Assembly: GCA_942492205.1 (NCBI GenBank)
Contig: CALODT010000002.1
Span: 310,001 to 374,000 of the forward strand
Length of the DNA: 64,000 nt
Direction of reading: 5' to 3'
From: UBA1847 sp942492205
GTDB taxonomy: Bacteria > Pseudomonadota > Gammaproteobacteria > Steroidobacterales > Woeseiaceae
The position numbers and the translations under genes were made by a program. The notes under the pieces were generated by a model, which was not told where the DNA came from, ran no database searches, and worked only from the letters and a program-made list of their open reading frames with translations. This document shows positions 18,131 to 25,983 of the stretch, piece after piece; positions within the stretch are counted from its first letter, which is position 1, and each line of letters starts with the position of its first letter.

Positions 18131-18387
18131 GTAGGAGCGCCCAATGGGCGCGAAGCACCCCGAGGGCACGTAGCGAAGCGGCGGCCGCCAGGCCGCTAAC
18201 CGGCATCGCCTACCACCCCACAACAACGAACGCCCAAAGCGGAAACCAGCGTGCCCGTAGGAGCGCCCAATGGGCGCGAAGCACCCCGAGGGCACGTAGC
18301 GCAGCGGCGGCCGCCAGGCCGCTAACCAACATCGCGCACCACCAACACCCAAGACCGCACACGGCGCAGCGGCCGCCAGGCCGCAAA
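18131..18387 (+). repeat. Tandem REP-like repeat array, second locus
   Basis: Copies start at 18131 and 18257 (126-bp period), then a partial copy of only the GCAGCGGCCGCCAGGCCGC hairpin near 18365-18384. Both the palindromes and the spacer match the array at 14710 almost base for base. It fills most of the gap between the ubiE start and the hslU stop, ending about 5 nt short of the latter. Confidence 0.9.
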
Positions 18388-18391
18388 CCGG

Positions 18392-19732
18392 CTACAAAAT
18401 GTACCGGCTCAGGTCCTCGTTCTTGGACAGCTCGGCCAGGTGGTCGTCCACATACGCCGCATCGATCGTGACCGTCATACCGCTCTTGTCCGACGCCTCG
18501 AAAGAGACCGTCTCGAGCAGGCGTTCCATGACGGTGTGCAGGCGCCGGGCGCCGATGTTCTCCGTGTTTTCGTTGACGTGAAAGGCAACTTCTGCGAGCC
18601 GTCGCACGCCGCCCTCTTCGAAATCGAGCGCCACTTCCTCGGTGTTGAGCAGTGCGGAGTACTGCGCCGTCAATGACGCATTCGGTTCCGTCAGGATTCG
18701 TACGAAGTCATCGGTGGTCAGGGACTTGAGTTCTACCCGAATCGGGAAGCGGCCCTGCAGCTCCGGGATGAGATCGGACGGCTTCGATACGTTGAACGCA
18801 CCTGACGCGATAAAGAGGATGTGGTCTGTCTTTACCATACCGTACTTGGTATTGATGGTAGAGCCTTCGACCAGGGGCAGAAGGTCGCGCTGCACGCCCT
18901 CGCGCGACACGTCTGCGCCTTGCGTTCCCGAGCGTCGCGCGACCTTGTCGATTTCGTCGAGGAACACGATGCCCTGCTGCTCGACGGCCTCCAGCGCCTG
19001 TGTCTTCAGCTCTTCCTCGTCGAGCATCTTTGCGGCTTCTTCGTCGGTGAGCAGACGAAACGCTTCCTTGACCTTCAGCTTGCGCGTCTTCTTGCGATTG
19101 CCGCCGAGGTTCTGAAACATGCCCTGCAGCTGGCTGGTCATCTCTTCCATGCCCGGCGGCGCCATGATCTCGACGCCAACCGGCATGGCCTGGATCTCTA
19201 TCTCGATTTCCTTGTCGTCGAGCTTGCCCTCTCGCAGCATCTTGCGAAACTTCTGCCGAGTGTCGCTATCCGGCGGTGCCTGTTCGGGTTCCTGTGTGAA
19301 GCCGACGCTGCGCGTGGCCGGCGGCAGCAGGGCATCGAGTACGCGCTCTTCGGCAGAGTCCTCGGCACGATGCCGCACCTTGGACATGGCATCTTCGCGC
19401 GTCATCTTTATCGCCACGTCGACAAGATCGCGGACGATACTGTCAACCTCCCGGCCAACGTAGCCAACCTCGGTGAACTTGGTGGCCTCAACCTTGACGA
19501 ACGGCGCTTTTGCAAGCCGCGCCAGGCGTCGCGATATTTCGGTCTTGCCCACGCCGGTCGGACCAATCATCAGGATGTTCTTCGGCGTAATCTCACTGCG
19601 CAGCGGCTCACCGACCTGTACGCGTCGCCAGCGATTGCGCAAGGCGATGGCGACAGCGCGCTTCGCCTCGTCCTGGCCGATGATGTGCTTGTCCAGTTCC
19701 TGGACGATTTCTCTGGGCGTCATTTGTGACAT
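18392..19732 (-). CDS. hslU: ATP-dependent protease ATPase subunit HslU
   Basis: AAA+ unfoldase that feeds substrates to the HslV peptidase. The Walker A motif is GPTGVGKTE (57-65), the pore motif is GYVG, the Walker B is GIVFLDEID, and the C-terminal tail DLSRYIL is the HslV-activating peptide. Its 446 aa match E. coli HslU (443). It is downstream of hslV but separated by 169 bp that contain a REP-like element, unusual for a pair whose products act together. Confidence 0.97.
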   Translation of the reverse strand: MSQMTPREIVQELDKHIIGQDEAKRAVAIALRNRWRRVQVGEPLRSEITPKNILMIGPTGVGKTEISRRLARLAKAPFVKVEATKFTEVGYVGREVDSIVRDLVDVAIKMTREDAMSKVRHRAEDSAEERVLDALLPPATRSVGFTQEPEQAPPDSDTRQKFRKMLREGKLDDKEIEIEIQAMPVGVEIMAPPGMEEMTSQLQGMFQNLGGNRKKTRKLKVKEAFRLLTDEEAAKMLDEEELKTQALEAVEQQGIVFLDEIDKVARRSGTQGADVSREGVQRDLLPLVEGSTINTKYGMVKTDHILFIASGAFNVSKPSDLIPELQGRFPIRVELKSLTTDDFVRILTEPNASLTAQYSALLNTEEVALDFEEGGVRRLAEVAFHVNENTENIGARRLHTVMERLLETVSFEASDKSGMTVTIDAAYVDDHLAELSKNEDLSRYIL

Positions 19733-19759
19733 TTTTCTTCCTGAGTATTGGGTTGTGTT

Positions 19760-19907
19760 GCGGCCTGGCGGCCGCTGCGCTTCGTTTGCTCGCGGATACC
19801 GCGGCGGTGACCGATACCGTTTAGCGGCCTTTCGGCCGCCGCTTCGCTACGTGCCCTCGGGGTGCTTCGCGCGCCGGGGCGCGCTCCTACATTGGGCGCC
19901 CCTACAG
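19760..19907 (-). repeat. REP-like element between hslV and hslU
   Basis: Minus-orientation copies of the GTAGGAGCG repeat: two GCGGC-type hairpins at 19760-19790 and 19820-19845, the GTGCCCTCGGGGTGC segment, and GGGCGCGCTCCTAC-type arms up to 19907. The GTAG that begins the element on the minus strand provides the TAG stop of hslV at 19902-19904. It may tune hslU expression by forming RNA hairpins. Confidence 0.8.
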
Positions 19908-20432
19908 TTCTTCGATGATGATGTTCTTGTTCGTAAATACGCAGATCTCGCCGGCGATGTGCAGTGCTTTTTCGACGACCTCGCGAGCCTCGAGGTCCGT
20001 GTTCTGCATCAAGGCCATGGCGGCCGCCTGCGCGTAGGGTCCGCCGGAGCCGATTGCCATCAGGTCATCCTCAGGCTCGATGACATCGCCGTTTCCCGAA
20101 ACGATGAAGGAACTCTCGGTGTCAGCAACACAGAGCAGCGCCTCGAGGCGCCGCAGGCGCCGGTCGGTGCGCCAGTCCTTGGCCAGCTCGATCGCCGCCC
20201 TGGTCAGGTTGCCGTATTGCTCGAGCTTGGATTCGAAAAGTTCGAATAGCGTAAAAGCATCGGCCGTGCCGCCGGCGAAACCGGCAATCACGCGACCGTC
20301 TGCAAGTCGTCGTACTTTGCGCGCATTTCCTTTCATGACGGTGTTGCCCATGCTCACCTGGCCGTCGCCGGCGATGGCGACTTTGCCATTGCGGCGGACC
20401 GAGACAATAGTCGTCCCTCGAAACTGTTCCAT
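19902..20432 (-). CDS. hslV: ATP-dependent protease peptidase subunit HslV
   Basis: Threonine peptidase of the HslUV (ClpQY) protease. The mature chain should begin at Thr7: a short MEQFRG leader precedes TTIVSVRRNGKVAIAGDGQVS. Other marks are GNTVMKGNARKVRRL and AGFAGGTADAFTLFE. At 176 aa it is typical. The last codons read CTG TAG, where the TAG belongs to the REP-like repeat. It follows xerC by 33 nt. Confidence 0.97.
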   Translation of the reverse strand: MEQFRGTTIVSVRRNGKVAIAGDGQVSMGNTVMKGNARKVRRLADGRVIAGFAGGTADAFTLFELFESKLEQYGNLTRAAIELAKDWRTDRRLRRLEALLCVADTESSFIVSGNGDVIEPEDDLMAIGSGGPYAQAAAMALMQNTDLEAREVVEKALHIAGEICVFTNKNIIIEEL

Positions 20433-20465
20433 GCTTATTTTCCCGCTGAGGACCGTTGGAGCCCG

Positions 20466-21362
20466 CTAGCCTTTCTTGCGTGCTCGTGGATGTGTCTGGT
20501 CGTATATCTGGGCCAGATGCTGGAAATCAAGATGCGTGTACACCTGCGTTGTCGAGATGTTCGAGTGCCCCAGGAGCTCCTGAACACCGCGCAGGTCGTG
20601 GCTGGATTCGAGCAGGTGGGTCGCGAACGAGTGCCGGAACAGGTGCGGATAGACGTTGCTGTCGATGCCCTGACGTCTGGCCCAGTGCGACACGCGGGCC
20701 TGCACCGAGCGCGTGCTGATCCGCGTGCCACGATTGCTGACGAACAGCGCCGGTTCCTCGGCGCCGGCGAATTCCGCCCGCGACTTGTGCCAGCGGGCGA
20801 TCGCGTTCAGTGCCTGGCGGCCGACCGGCACGATGCGGTCTTTATTGCCTTTACCGGTGACGCGTACGGTCCTGTCGTGCATATCGACATCGCCACAGTC
20901 GAGATCGGTCAGTTCGGACAGGCGCAGGCCCGAGGAGTAAAGCAGCTCCAGCATTGCCCTGTCGCGATCGACGATGGCGCCATCGCCCGGGATGTCGAGC
21001 AATCGCGCCATACGGTCCGCGTCGAGGTTACCCGGCAGGCGCTTGCTGCTTTTGGGTGCCGAGACCGAGGTTACCGGGTTCTTGCTCACGAGCTTCTCGC
21101 GCATCAGGTAGCGGAAGAAGGTGCGAGCGGCGGATAGCCGACGCTGCAAGCTGCGCGCACTAAGGCCTTTGCGAAAACACGCCGCGGAGTAGGCACGAAC
21201 ATAGCCGTCATCGAGCTGGCCCCAGCCGTCGATACCGGACTGCTTCATGAACGCCAGCAAGGTCTCCAGGTCCCGGCGGTAGTTCTTGCAGGTAAGCGGA
21301 GAGAGCCGGCGTTCGTATTCCAGGTGCCGGATGAAACGATCAATCCAGCTGGCGTCGCTCAC
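20466..21362 (-). CDS. xerC: Tyrosine recombinase XerC
   Basis: Resolves chromosome dimers at dif with XerD. The 298-aa protein has the N-terminal SAM-like DNA-binding domain and all catalytic residues: Arg147 (SSGLRLSEL), Lys171 (GKGNKDR), His240 and Arg243 (PHLFRHSFATHLLE), His266 (LLGHSNISTTQ) and Tyr275 (VYTHLD). It sits 8 nt after the DUF484 gene in the dapF-DUF484-xerC order, which marks it as the housekeeping Xer protein rather than a mobile-element integrase. Confidence 0.96.
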   Translation of the reverse strand: MSDASWIDRFIRHLEYERRLSPLTCKNYRRDLETLLAFMKQSGIDGWGQLDDGYVRAYSAACFRKGLSARSLQRRLSAARTFFRYLMREKLVSKNPVTSVSAPKSSKRLPGNLDADRMARLLDIPGDGAIVDRDRAMLELLYSSGLRLSELTDLDCGDVDMHDRTVRVTGKGNKDRIVPVGRQALNAIARWHKSRAEFAGAEEPALFVSNRGTRISTRSVQARVSHWARRQGIDSNVYPHLFRHSFATHLLESSHDLRGVQELLGHSNISTTQVYTHLDFQHLAQIYDQTHPRARKKG

Positions 21363-21370
21363 AGGGTCGC

Positions 21371-22075
21371 TCAGTAGCGCTTCAGGGCGCCCGCGATCAG
21401 ATCACCGAGTCGCGTCAGGAAGTCGATGCTCATGCCCGGGTGAAAACGCCCGGAGTCCGTGCTGCCGACGGCAAGAAAGCCGATTTCGCAGCCTTTGCCT
21501 ATGGGCACGAGTGCCGCTGAGCCGATCTCCTCGGCGTCCTTTCGAAACAGGAATTCACGCTGCGTGTCGCGGATTTTGCCGCAGCGCGCGCCACTGCCGT
21601 TAAGAAACGTATTGAACCGCTTCAGCGAGGCATCCTTGCGATTGACGACGCGGAAGAACCGTCCAGCGTCAATGTCCGTGAACGCCTCTGCGTCACCGAA
21701 GATGAGCAGCACAGACTGATCGGCACCGAATCCGCTGCGCATGGCCTCTTCGATAGCCAGGACCGTAGCCTGCAGATCACCCACAGCCAGCAGCTGCAGG
21801 GTCAGTTCGTGAATCTTGGCGGCCAGCACGTCGTTGGCCCTGGCCACGGAAATCAGCTCTTTGAGCTGGCGCTCCAGTTTGGCGTCTTTCTGTCGCAGCA
21901 CCGAAATCTGTCGCTCCACGAGGGAGATGGTGCCGCCACTCGAATGCGGCAGGTTCAGGGAGCCCAGCAGTCTCGGGTTGTGTTCGAAGAAATCCGGATG
22001 TGCCACCAGGTAGTCATGCACAGCCTGCTCGGAGAGCTGCTCGTCGCCGTAGTCCGGTTTAGGTTGGGTGCTCAT
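21371..22075 (-). CDS. DUF484 (GAF-like) protein
   Basis: A 234-aa protein of the DUF484 family, with GAF-like fold. Conserved parts are VHDYLVAHPDFFEHNPRLLGSLNLPHSSGGTISLVERQISVLR at the N-terminus, a coiled coil, and GSAALVPIGKGCEIGFLAVGS in the GAF part. The family is always found with xerC and dapF; the molecular role is unknown. Its start overlaps the dapF stop by 4 nt. Confidence 0.9.
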   Translation of the reverse strand: MSTQPKPDYGDEQLSEQAVHDYLVAHPDFFEHNPRLLGSLNLPHSSGGTISLVERQISVLRQKDAKLERQLKELISVARANDVLAAKIHELTLQLLAVGDLQATVLAIEEAMRSGFGADQSVLLIFGDAEAFTDIDAGRFFRVVNRKDASLKRFNTFLNGSGARCGKIRDTQREFLFRKDAEEIGSAALVPIGKGCEIGFLAVGSTDSGRFHPGMSIDFLTRLGDLIAGALKRY

Positions 22076-22899
22076 AACTGCAGGGTTCCTTCAGAGATCA
22101 ACTCGGCGTTTCCGGTCAGCCAGACAGGTTCTCGGTTTCCGGACCAGCTTACCACGAGTTGGCCGCCGGGCAGGCTGACCGTGACGCGCTCGTCCAGCAA
22201 GCCGGATTGCTGTCCACAGACAACCGCGGCGCACGCCCCGGTACCGCAGGCCAGCGTCTCGCCGACGCCGCGTTCGTGAACACGTAGCTCAATGTTCTGC
22301 CTGTCCAGGACCTGCATGAAGCCGACGTTGGTTTTTTCGGGGAATCGCCGATGCGTTTCGATTTCCGGTCCGAGTTCGCCGACGGCGGCGTTTGCCACGC
22401 GATCGACCTGCAAAACACAGTGCGGGTTGCCCATGGAGACGACCTGCACCCGGTGCTGTTCGCCGCCCGCGTCAAGTGTGTAATGGGCTGCCGCACGGAC
22501 GGCGTCAAAGGGGACGAGGGCCGGCTCGAACTCGGGAACGCCCATGCTGACGGAAACCAGGTCGCCCGCCATCCTTACGGCGACAGGCCCGGCGGGACTG
22601 GCGAGCGTAAAGGCGTCCGCATGCTGCGGTTCCCGCGCCAGGATTCGAGCAACGCAGCGCACGCCGTTGCCGCATTGTTCAACCTCCGAGCCGTCCGTGT
22701 TGAAAACGCGGTAGCTGGCGATGCAGGCCGGATCGTCGGAAGGACTCACCCACATTAGTTGATCGAAAAAGGAGCCATCGTCACCTTGCGCGAGTTCGCG
22801 TAGTCGTGATGTCTCGGGTGGCGGAAGATTCTGTTCGCGTTGATCGACAACAACAATCTTGTTGCCCGCGCCCTGCATTTCAAAGTAGGCAACTTCCAT
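22072..22899 (-). CDS. dapF: Diaminopimelate epimerase
   Basis: Interconverts LL- and meso-diaminopimelate for lysine and peptidoglycan. Both catalytic cysteines are present: Cys76 in EQCGNGVRC and the second in LACGTGACAA. The N-terminus reads FEMQGAGNKIVVVD, where most relatives have GLGNDF; the aspartate/phenylalanine change is unusual but outside the catalytic pair. 275 aa, normal length. First gene of the dapF-DUF484-xerC block. Confidence 0.95.
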   Translation of the reverse strand: MEVAYFEMQGAGNKIVVVDQREQNLPPPETSRLRELAQGDDGSFFDQLMWVSPSDDPACIASYRVFNTDGSEVEQCGNGVRCVARILAREPQHADAFTLASPAGPVAVRMAGDLVSVSMGVPEFEPALVPFDAVRAAAHYTLDAGGEQHRVQVVSMGNPHCVLQVDRVANAAVGELGPEIETHRRFPEKTNVGFMQVLDRQNIELRVHERGVGETLACGTGACAAVVCGQQSGLLDERVTVSLPGGQLVVSWSGNREPVWLTGNAELISEGTLQL

Positions 22900-23008
22900 C
22901 GGCGGATCTTAGCAGCGAAAAAATTGATTGGATGGACTTTTGATCACGGCCTCTGTAGTTTTACATAAACCAATCCACATACTAACAATATTGCCCTTGG
23001 GGAGAGTC

Positions 23009-23647
23009 ATGCGGCACATAATGGTCATGAACGCGAAGGGTGGCTGCGGTAAAAGCACCCTCGCAACAAACATCGCTTCCTACTTTGCTACCACCGGCGC
23101 AACTGTTGCGCTGGCGGATTACGATCCACAGCGTTCGAGCCTCGACTGGCTCGAGCGTCGCCCTGAAAATCGCCCGGAAATCGTGGGCGTTGCCGGCTAT
23201 GAAAGCGGTTTGCGGCGCGCTCCCCGTAACGCCGACTACGTCATCATCGATGCGCCGGCACGCTCGCATGGCAAGGAGCTCGTGGACCTGGTCAACCATG
23301 CAGAGACCATCCTGGTTCCGGTTTTGCCGTCGACCATCGACATGCAGGCTACGGCGACCTTCCTCGACGAGCTCAAAGCTGTTGCCAAGGTTGCGCGCAA
23401 AGGCGCAAAAGTGGCCACTGTTGCCAATCGGGTTCGCGATAACACGCTCATCTACGACGACCTTGACGAATACCTGACGAAAGCTCGGGTGCCGTACGTC
23501 GCGGCGTTACGAGAGGCGCAAAACTATGTGCGCGCCTACACCCGCGGGCTTGGCATTTTCGAGCTGCCCGAGTACCTGGCATGGCCGGACTGGGATGAGT
23601 GGGAACCGCTGACCGCCTGGTTACGCAGCGTCCGCAGCCAGCCGTAA
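23009..23647 (+). CDS. ParA-family ATPase, orphan
   Basis: A 212-aa MinD/ParA-type ATPase. It has the deviant Walker A motif NAKGGCGKST (8-17), the switch DYDPQRSSLDW, and VIIDAPA as Walker B, then VNHAETILVPVLPSTID. No ParB or parS-like companion is next to it, so it probably positions something other than the chromosome or a plasmid, as orphan ParA proteins do for chemotaxis arrays or storage bodies. ATG at 23009 is chosen because GGGGAGAG lies at 22999-23006. It diverges from dapF and is followed by REP-like repeats. Confidence 0.88.
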   Translation: MRHIMVMNAKGGCGKSTLATNIASYFATTGATVALADYDPQRSSLDWLERRPENRPEIVGVAGYESGLRRAPRNADYVIIDAPARSHGKELVDLVNHAETILVPVLPSTIDMQATATFLDELKAVAKVARKGAKVATVANRVRDNTLIYDDLDEYLTKARVPYVAALREAQNYVRAYTRGLGIFELPEYLAWPDWDEWEPLTAWLRSVRSQP

Positions 23648-23713
23648 CAGTCCCGCTGGGGCGCCAAAAGCCGACCGGCCTCCGATATGCTGCTCGGCTG
23701 AGGCAGCGTGCCT

Positions 23714-23764
23714 GTAGGAGCGCCGCCTTCGGCGCGAAGCGCAGCGGCGGCCGTAAGGCCGCTC
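23714..23764 (+). repeat. REP-like element, plus orientation
   Basis: GTAGGAGCGCCGCC with hairpin partner GGCGCGAAGCGC, then GCGGCGGCCGTAAGGCCGC. It is the shorter form of the repeat at 14710, without the CACCCCGAGGG segment. It forms an inverted pair with the element at 23842. Confidence 0.85.
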
Positions 23765-23841
23765 ATCGATATCGGTTGCTGTCATAGCCCGATTGGCCGC
23801 GACCTCGTCCTGTCAAGCCCTGCCAGCAACGGGAACCATCT

Positions 23842-23891
23842 AAGCGGCCTTACGGCCGCCGCTGCGCTTCGCGCCCGGTGGGCGCTCCTAC
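23842..23891 (-). repeat. REP-like element, minus orientation
   Basis: Inverted partner of the element at 23714: AAGCGGCCTTACGGCCGCCGC, then CGCTTCGCGCCC and GGGCGCTCCTAC. A further GTAGGAGCGGCAC fragment (minus strand, 23917-23929) supplies the TAG stop codon of the next gene. Confidence 0.85.
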
Positions 23892-23925
23892 AATCATCCT
23901 TTTCGACCGTGTAACCGTGCCGCTC

Positions 23926-24771
23926 CTACAGGTCTTCCGACGGAAGACTGGCGCGGATACCGTCCTCGGGATTGGCATAGCGTGGCTGCACGCCTAGCAC
24001 CTCTCGCATCCTGGTCGTATCGACCCGGCGCGAATCCGACATGAATGACAAGCGCTGTGGCGAAAACTCGACTTCGGCCTGTGCGCGGCTGATCCGGGGC
24101 GGAGAGGGCAGCCCCAGCTGCCGGGCAACCTCGCTCGTAAACCAGGTCGAGCTGCGATGGTCGCCATCGCCGACGTTATAGATTCCGGCAGGGATATCGC
24201 CCGACAGCGCGGCAATACAGCACGTCGCCAGGTCGTCGACGTGAATTCTGTTGCCAGGGCTGGCATCTGACTCATCCAGCACCGGCATCCCGGCGCGAAC
24301 GCGTTCGATGCCCAGCCTGCCAGGGCCGTAAATACCCGGCGCCCGCAATACGACGAGCGTACAGTCATTGTCGGAAGTCCAGGCCGCAAGCTGCTCTTCT
24401 GCCGCAACGCGCAGCTCGGCCCGCTCGTTCGACGGGTTCGCCGGGGTGCTCTCCATCACGGTTTCGCCGTGACGGTCTCCGTACACGCCGGTGGTGCTGA
24501 TGTACACGAAGCGCGTCGGCGCCGGCTCCAGCAGCGACAGAAATCCCTGCAGGCGTTCATCGGGGGCAGGCCCGCGAGGCGGCACCGTGTAGATCACCGC
24601 ATAGTCAGAGGGCAGCGCCAGCGGCAGGGTTGTTGCGCTGTCCAGATCGAAGCGTTCGACACGCCGATCCGTATCGATCGCCGAGCGGCTTAAACCGACG
24701 ACCGCGTCGGCAGGAAGCCGGGCGAGCACACGTCCGCCGGTATACCCGGTACCTGCAAGCAGAGTGAGCAT
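23926..24771 (-). CDS. NAD(P)-binding epimerase-like protein (YeeZ type)
   Basis: A 281-aa extended-SDR-like protein with an N-terminal Rossmann motif LAGTGYTGGRVLARL and segments FVYISTTGVYGDRHGE, LRAPGIYGPGR and RIHVDDLATCCIAAL. The usual catalytic YXXXK reads YGDRH, so the lysine is missing; this places it with atypical SDRs such as YeeZ, whose activity is unknown. It is the last gene of the hem block and its TAG stop lies in a REP-like repeat. Confidence 0.8.
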   Translation of the reverse strand: MLTLLAGTGYTGGRVLARLPADAVVGLSRSAIDTDRRVERFDLDSATTLPLALPSDYAVIYTVPPRGPAPDERLQGFLSLLEPAPTRFVYISTTGVYGDRHGETVMESTPANPSNERAELRVAAEEQLAAWTSDNDCTLVVLRAPGIYGPGRLGIERVRAGMPVLDESDASPGNRIHVDDLATCCIAALSGDIPAGIYNVGDGDHRSSTWFTSEVARQLGLPSPPRISRAQAEVEFSPQRLSFMSDSRRVDTTRMREVLGVQPRYANPEDGIRASLPSEDL

Positions 24772-24780
24772 AGTGACGGG

Positions 24781-25983
24781 CTAGGCCTTGTCGGCATCCA
24801 TGTGCGGAATGGCGGTAAGCGGCGGCGCCGATACCATGCCGAGGCCATCGCGGTACGCCGCGGCAGCGGCATCGGCTTCGCCCATCTGATTGAGCAGGGC
24901 GCCGTACTCCTGGTAGGCGTCCGGCGTCGGCCGCAGACTGATAACCGTTTCCAGATAGCTCCTGGCTTTTCCCCACAGCTCGTTGCGAATGCAAAGACGC
25001 GCCGCGGCCAGCAAAAGCTCCGGATCGTCGTCGCGTTTCTTGAGCCAACCCTCGGCACGCTTCAGCTGCTTGCTGGGATCCGATGACTCGAGCTTGCCGA
25101 ACAGCCGCACCAGCGGACCGGACCAGTTGGACTTGAGGACACCGACAAGCTCCTTCTCGACGCGATCATGTTCGCCGGCGCGAACCAGGCCGCGGTAATA
25201 GGCTTCCAGCAAGTCGGTATTCGACTTGTGCGCGCGCTCGACCGTGCTCCAGATTTTCGAGATTGTGGCGCTGTCTTGTGCCCGATCCAGGGCTTCCTTG
25301 CGGACCCGGATCGTCCATTCTTCCAGCGTGCGCGGCTTCAACTGGCCGTTCTTCCTGAGCCTGGGCAACATCTCCTCGAGGGAATCCCAGTCCTCGAGCT
25401 TGAAATACAGCCGGCCCAGCAGGGCAAGCGCTTGCGCATGATCCCGCGAATTCTCATCGAGGCGACGCAATGTCGCCAGCGCCTGCTCGTTGTGGCCGCG
25501 ATCCAGCTGGAACTCGGCTTGCGTCAGCAGCACGGCATTCGCGGCTTCGGGGGTCTCCTGGTAGGCCATGCGCAACCACTCGTCGCGGCGCTCGTCGTGT
25601 CCCTGCAGGTGTGCGGCCCGCGCAGCCTGCAGGTAGTTGAACAACGGCGAATCGCTGGTGCTCGCAGATCGCGCCAGCATCTTTTCGCCGCGCGCGAAGT
25701 TGCCTTCCGCAACAGCAATCATGCCGCGCGTCATCTTCTGCCCGGAACGCGCGGAGCGGTATCGGCCCGCAGCTTCGCCGAGACGTCTTGGTGCAAGGTA
25801 GATCCTGCGAATCAACCAGACCGTCAGTAACAGCAATAGGGCGAGACCGATCAGCACCGGCACCGACATCTCGACCACGTAGCCGCGGAAATTGATGATC
25901 ACGTAGCCCGGATCGGCCAGCAGGAAATGCGCCGCGAAGGCGCTCGCGAATAACGCCACCACAACGATGATGCCAAATTTCAC
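24781..25983 (-). CDS. hemY: HemY, TPR protein of the hem operon
   Basis: A 400-aa inner-membrane protein with two N-terminal helices (FGIIVVVALFASAFAAHFLL and VPVLIGLALLLLLTVWLIRRI) and a periplasmic or cytoplasmic TPR-rich domain (residues 80-390). This is the proteobacterial HemY family, linked to protoporphyrin metabolism by operon position; it is not the oxidase that carries the same name in Bacillus. It overlaps hemX by 4 nt. Confidence 0.9.
   Translation of the reverse strand: MKFGIIVVVALFASAFAAHFLLADPGYVIINFRGYVVEMSVPVLIGLALLLLLTVWLIRRIYLAPRRLGEAAGRYRSARSGQKMTRGMIAVAEGNFARGEKMLARSASTSDSPLFNYLQAARAAHLQGHDERRDEWLRMAYQETPEAANAVLLTQAEFQLDRGHNEQALATLRRLDENSRDHAQALALLGRLYFKLEDWDSLEEMLPRLRKNGQLKPRTLEEWTIRVRKEALDRAQDSATISKIWSTVERAHKSNTDLLEAYYRGLVRAGEHDRVEKELVGVLKSNWSGPLVRLFGKLESSDPSKQLKRAEGWLKKRDDDPELLLAAARLCIRNELWGKARSYLETVISLRPTPDAYQEYGALLNQMGEADAAAAAYRDGLGMVSAPPLTAIPHMDADKA

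Noticed and set aside
20466..21362. Tyrosine recombinase as the integrase of a mobile element
   Set aside because: It is in the conserved dapF–DUF484–xerC–hslV neighbourhood, has full XerC length and no phage or plasmid genes beside it.
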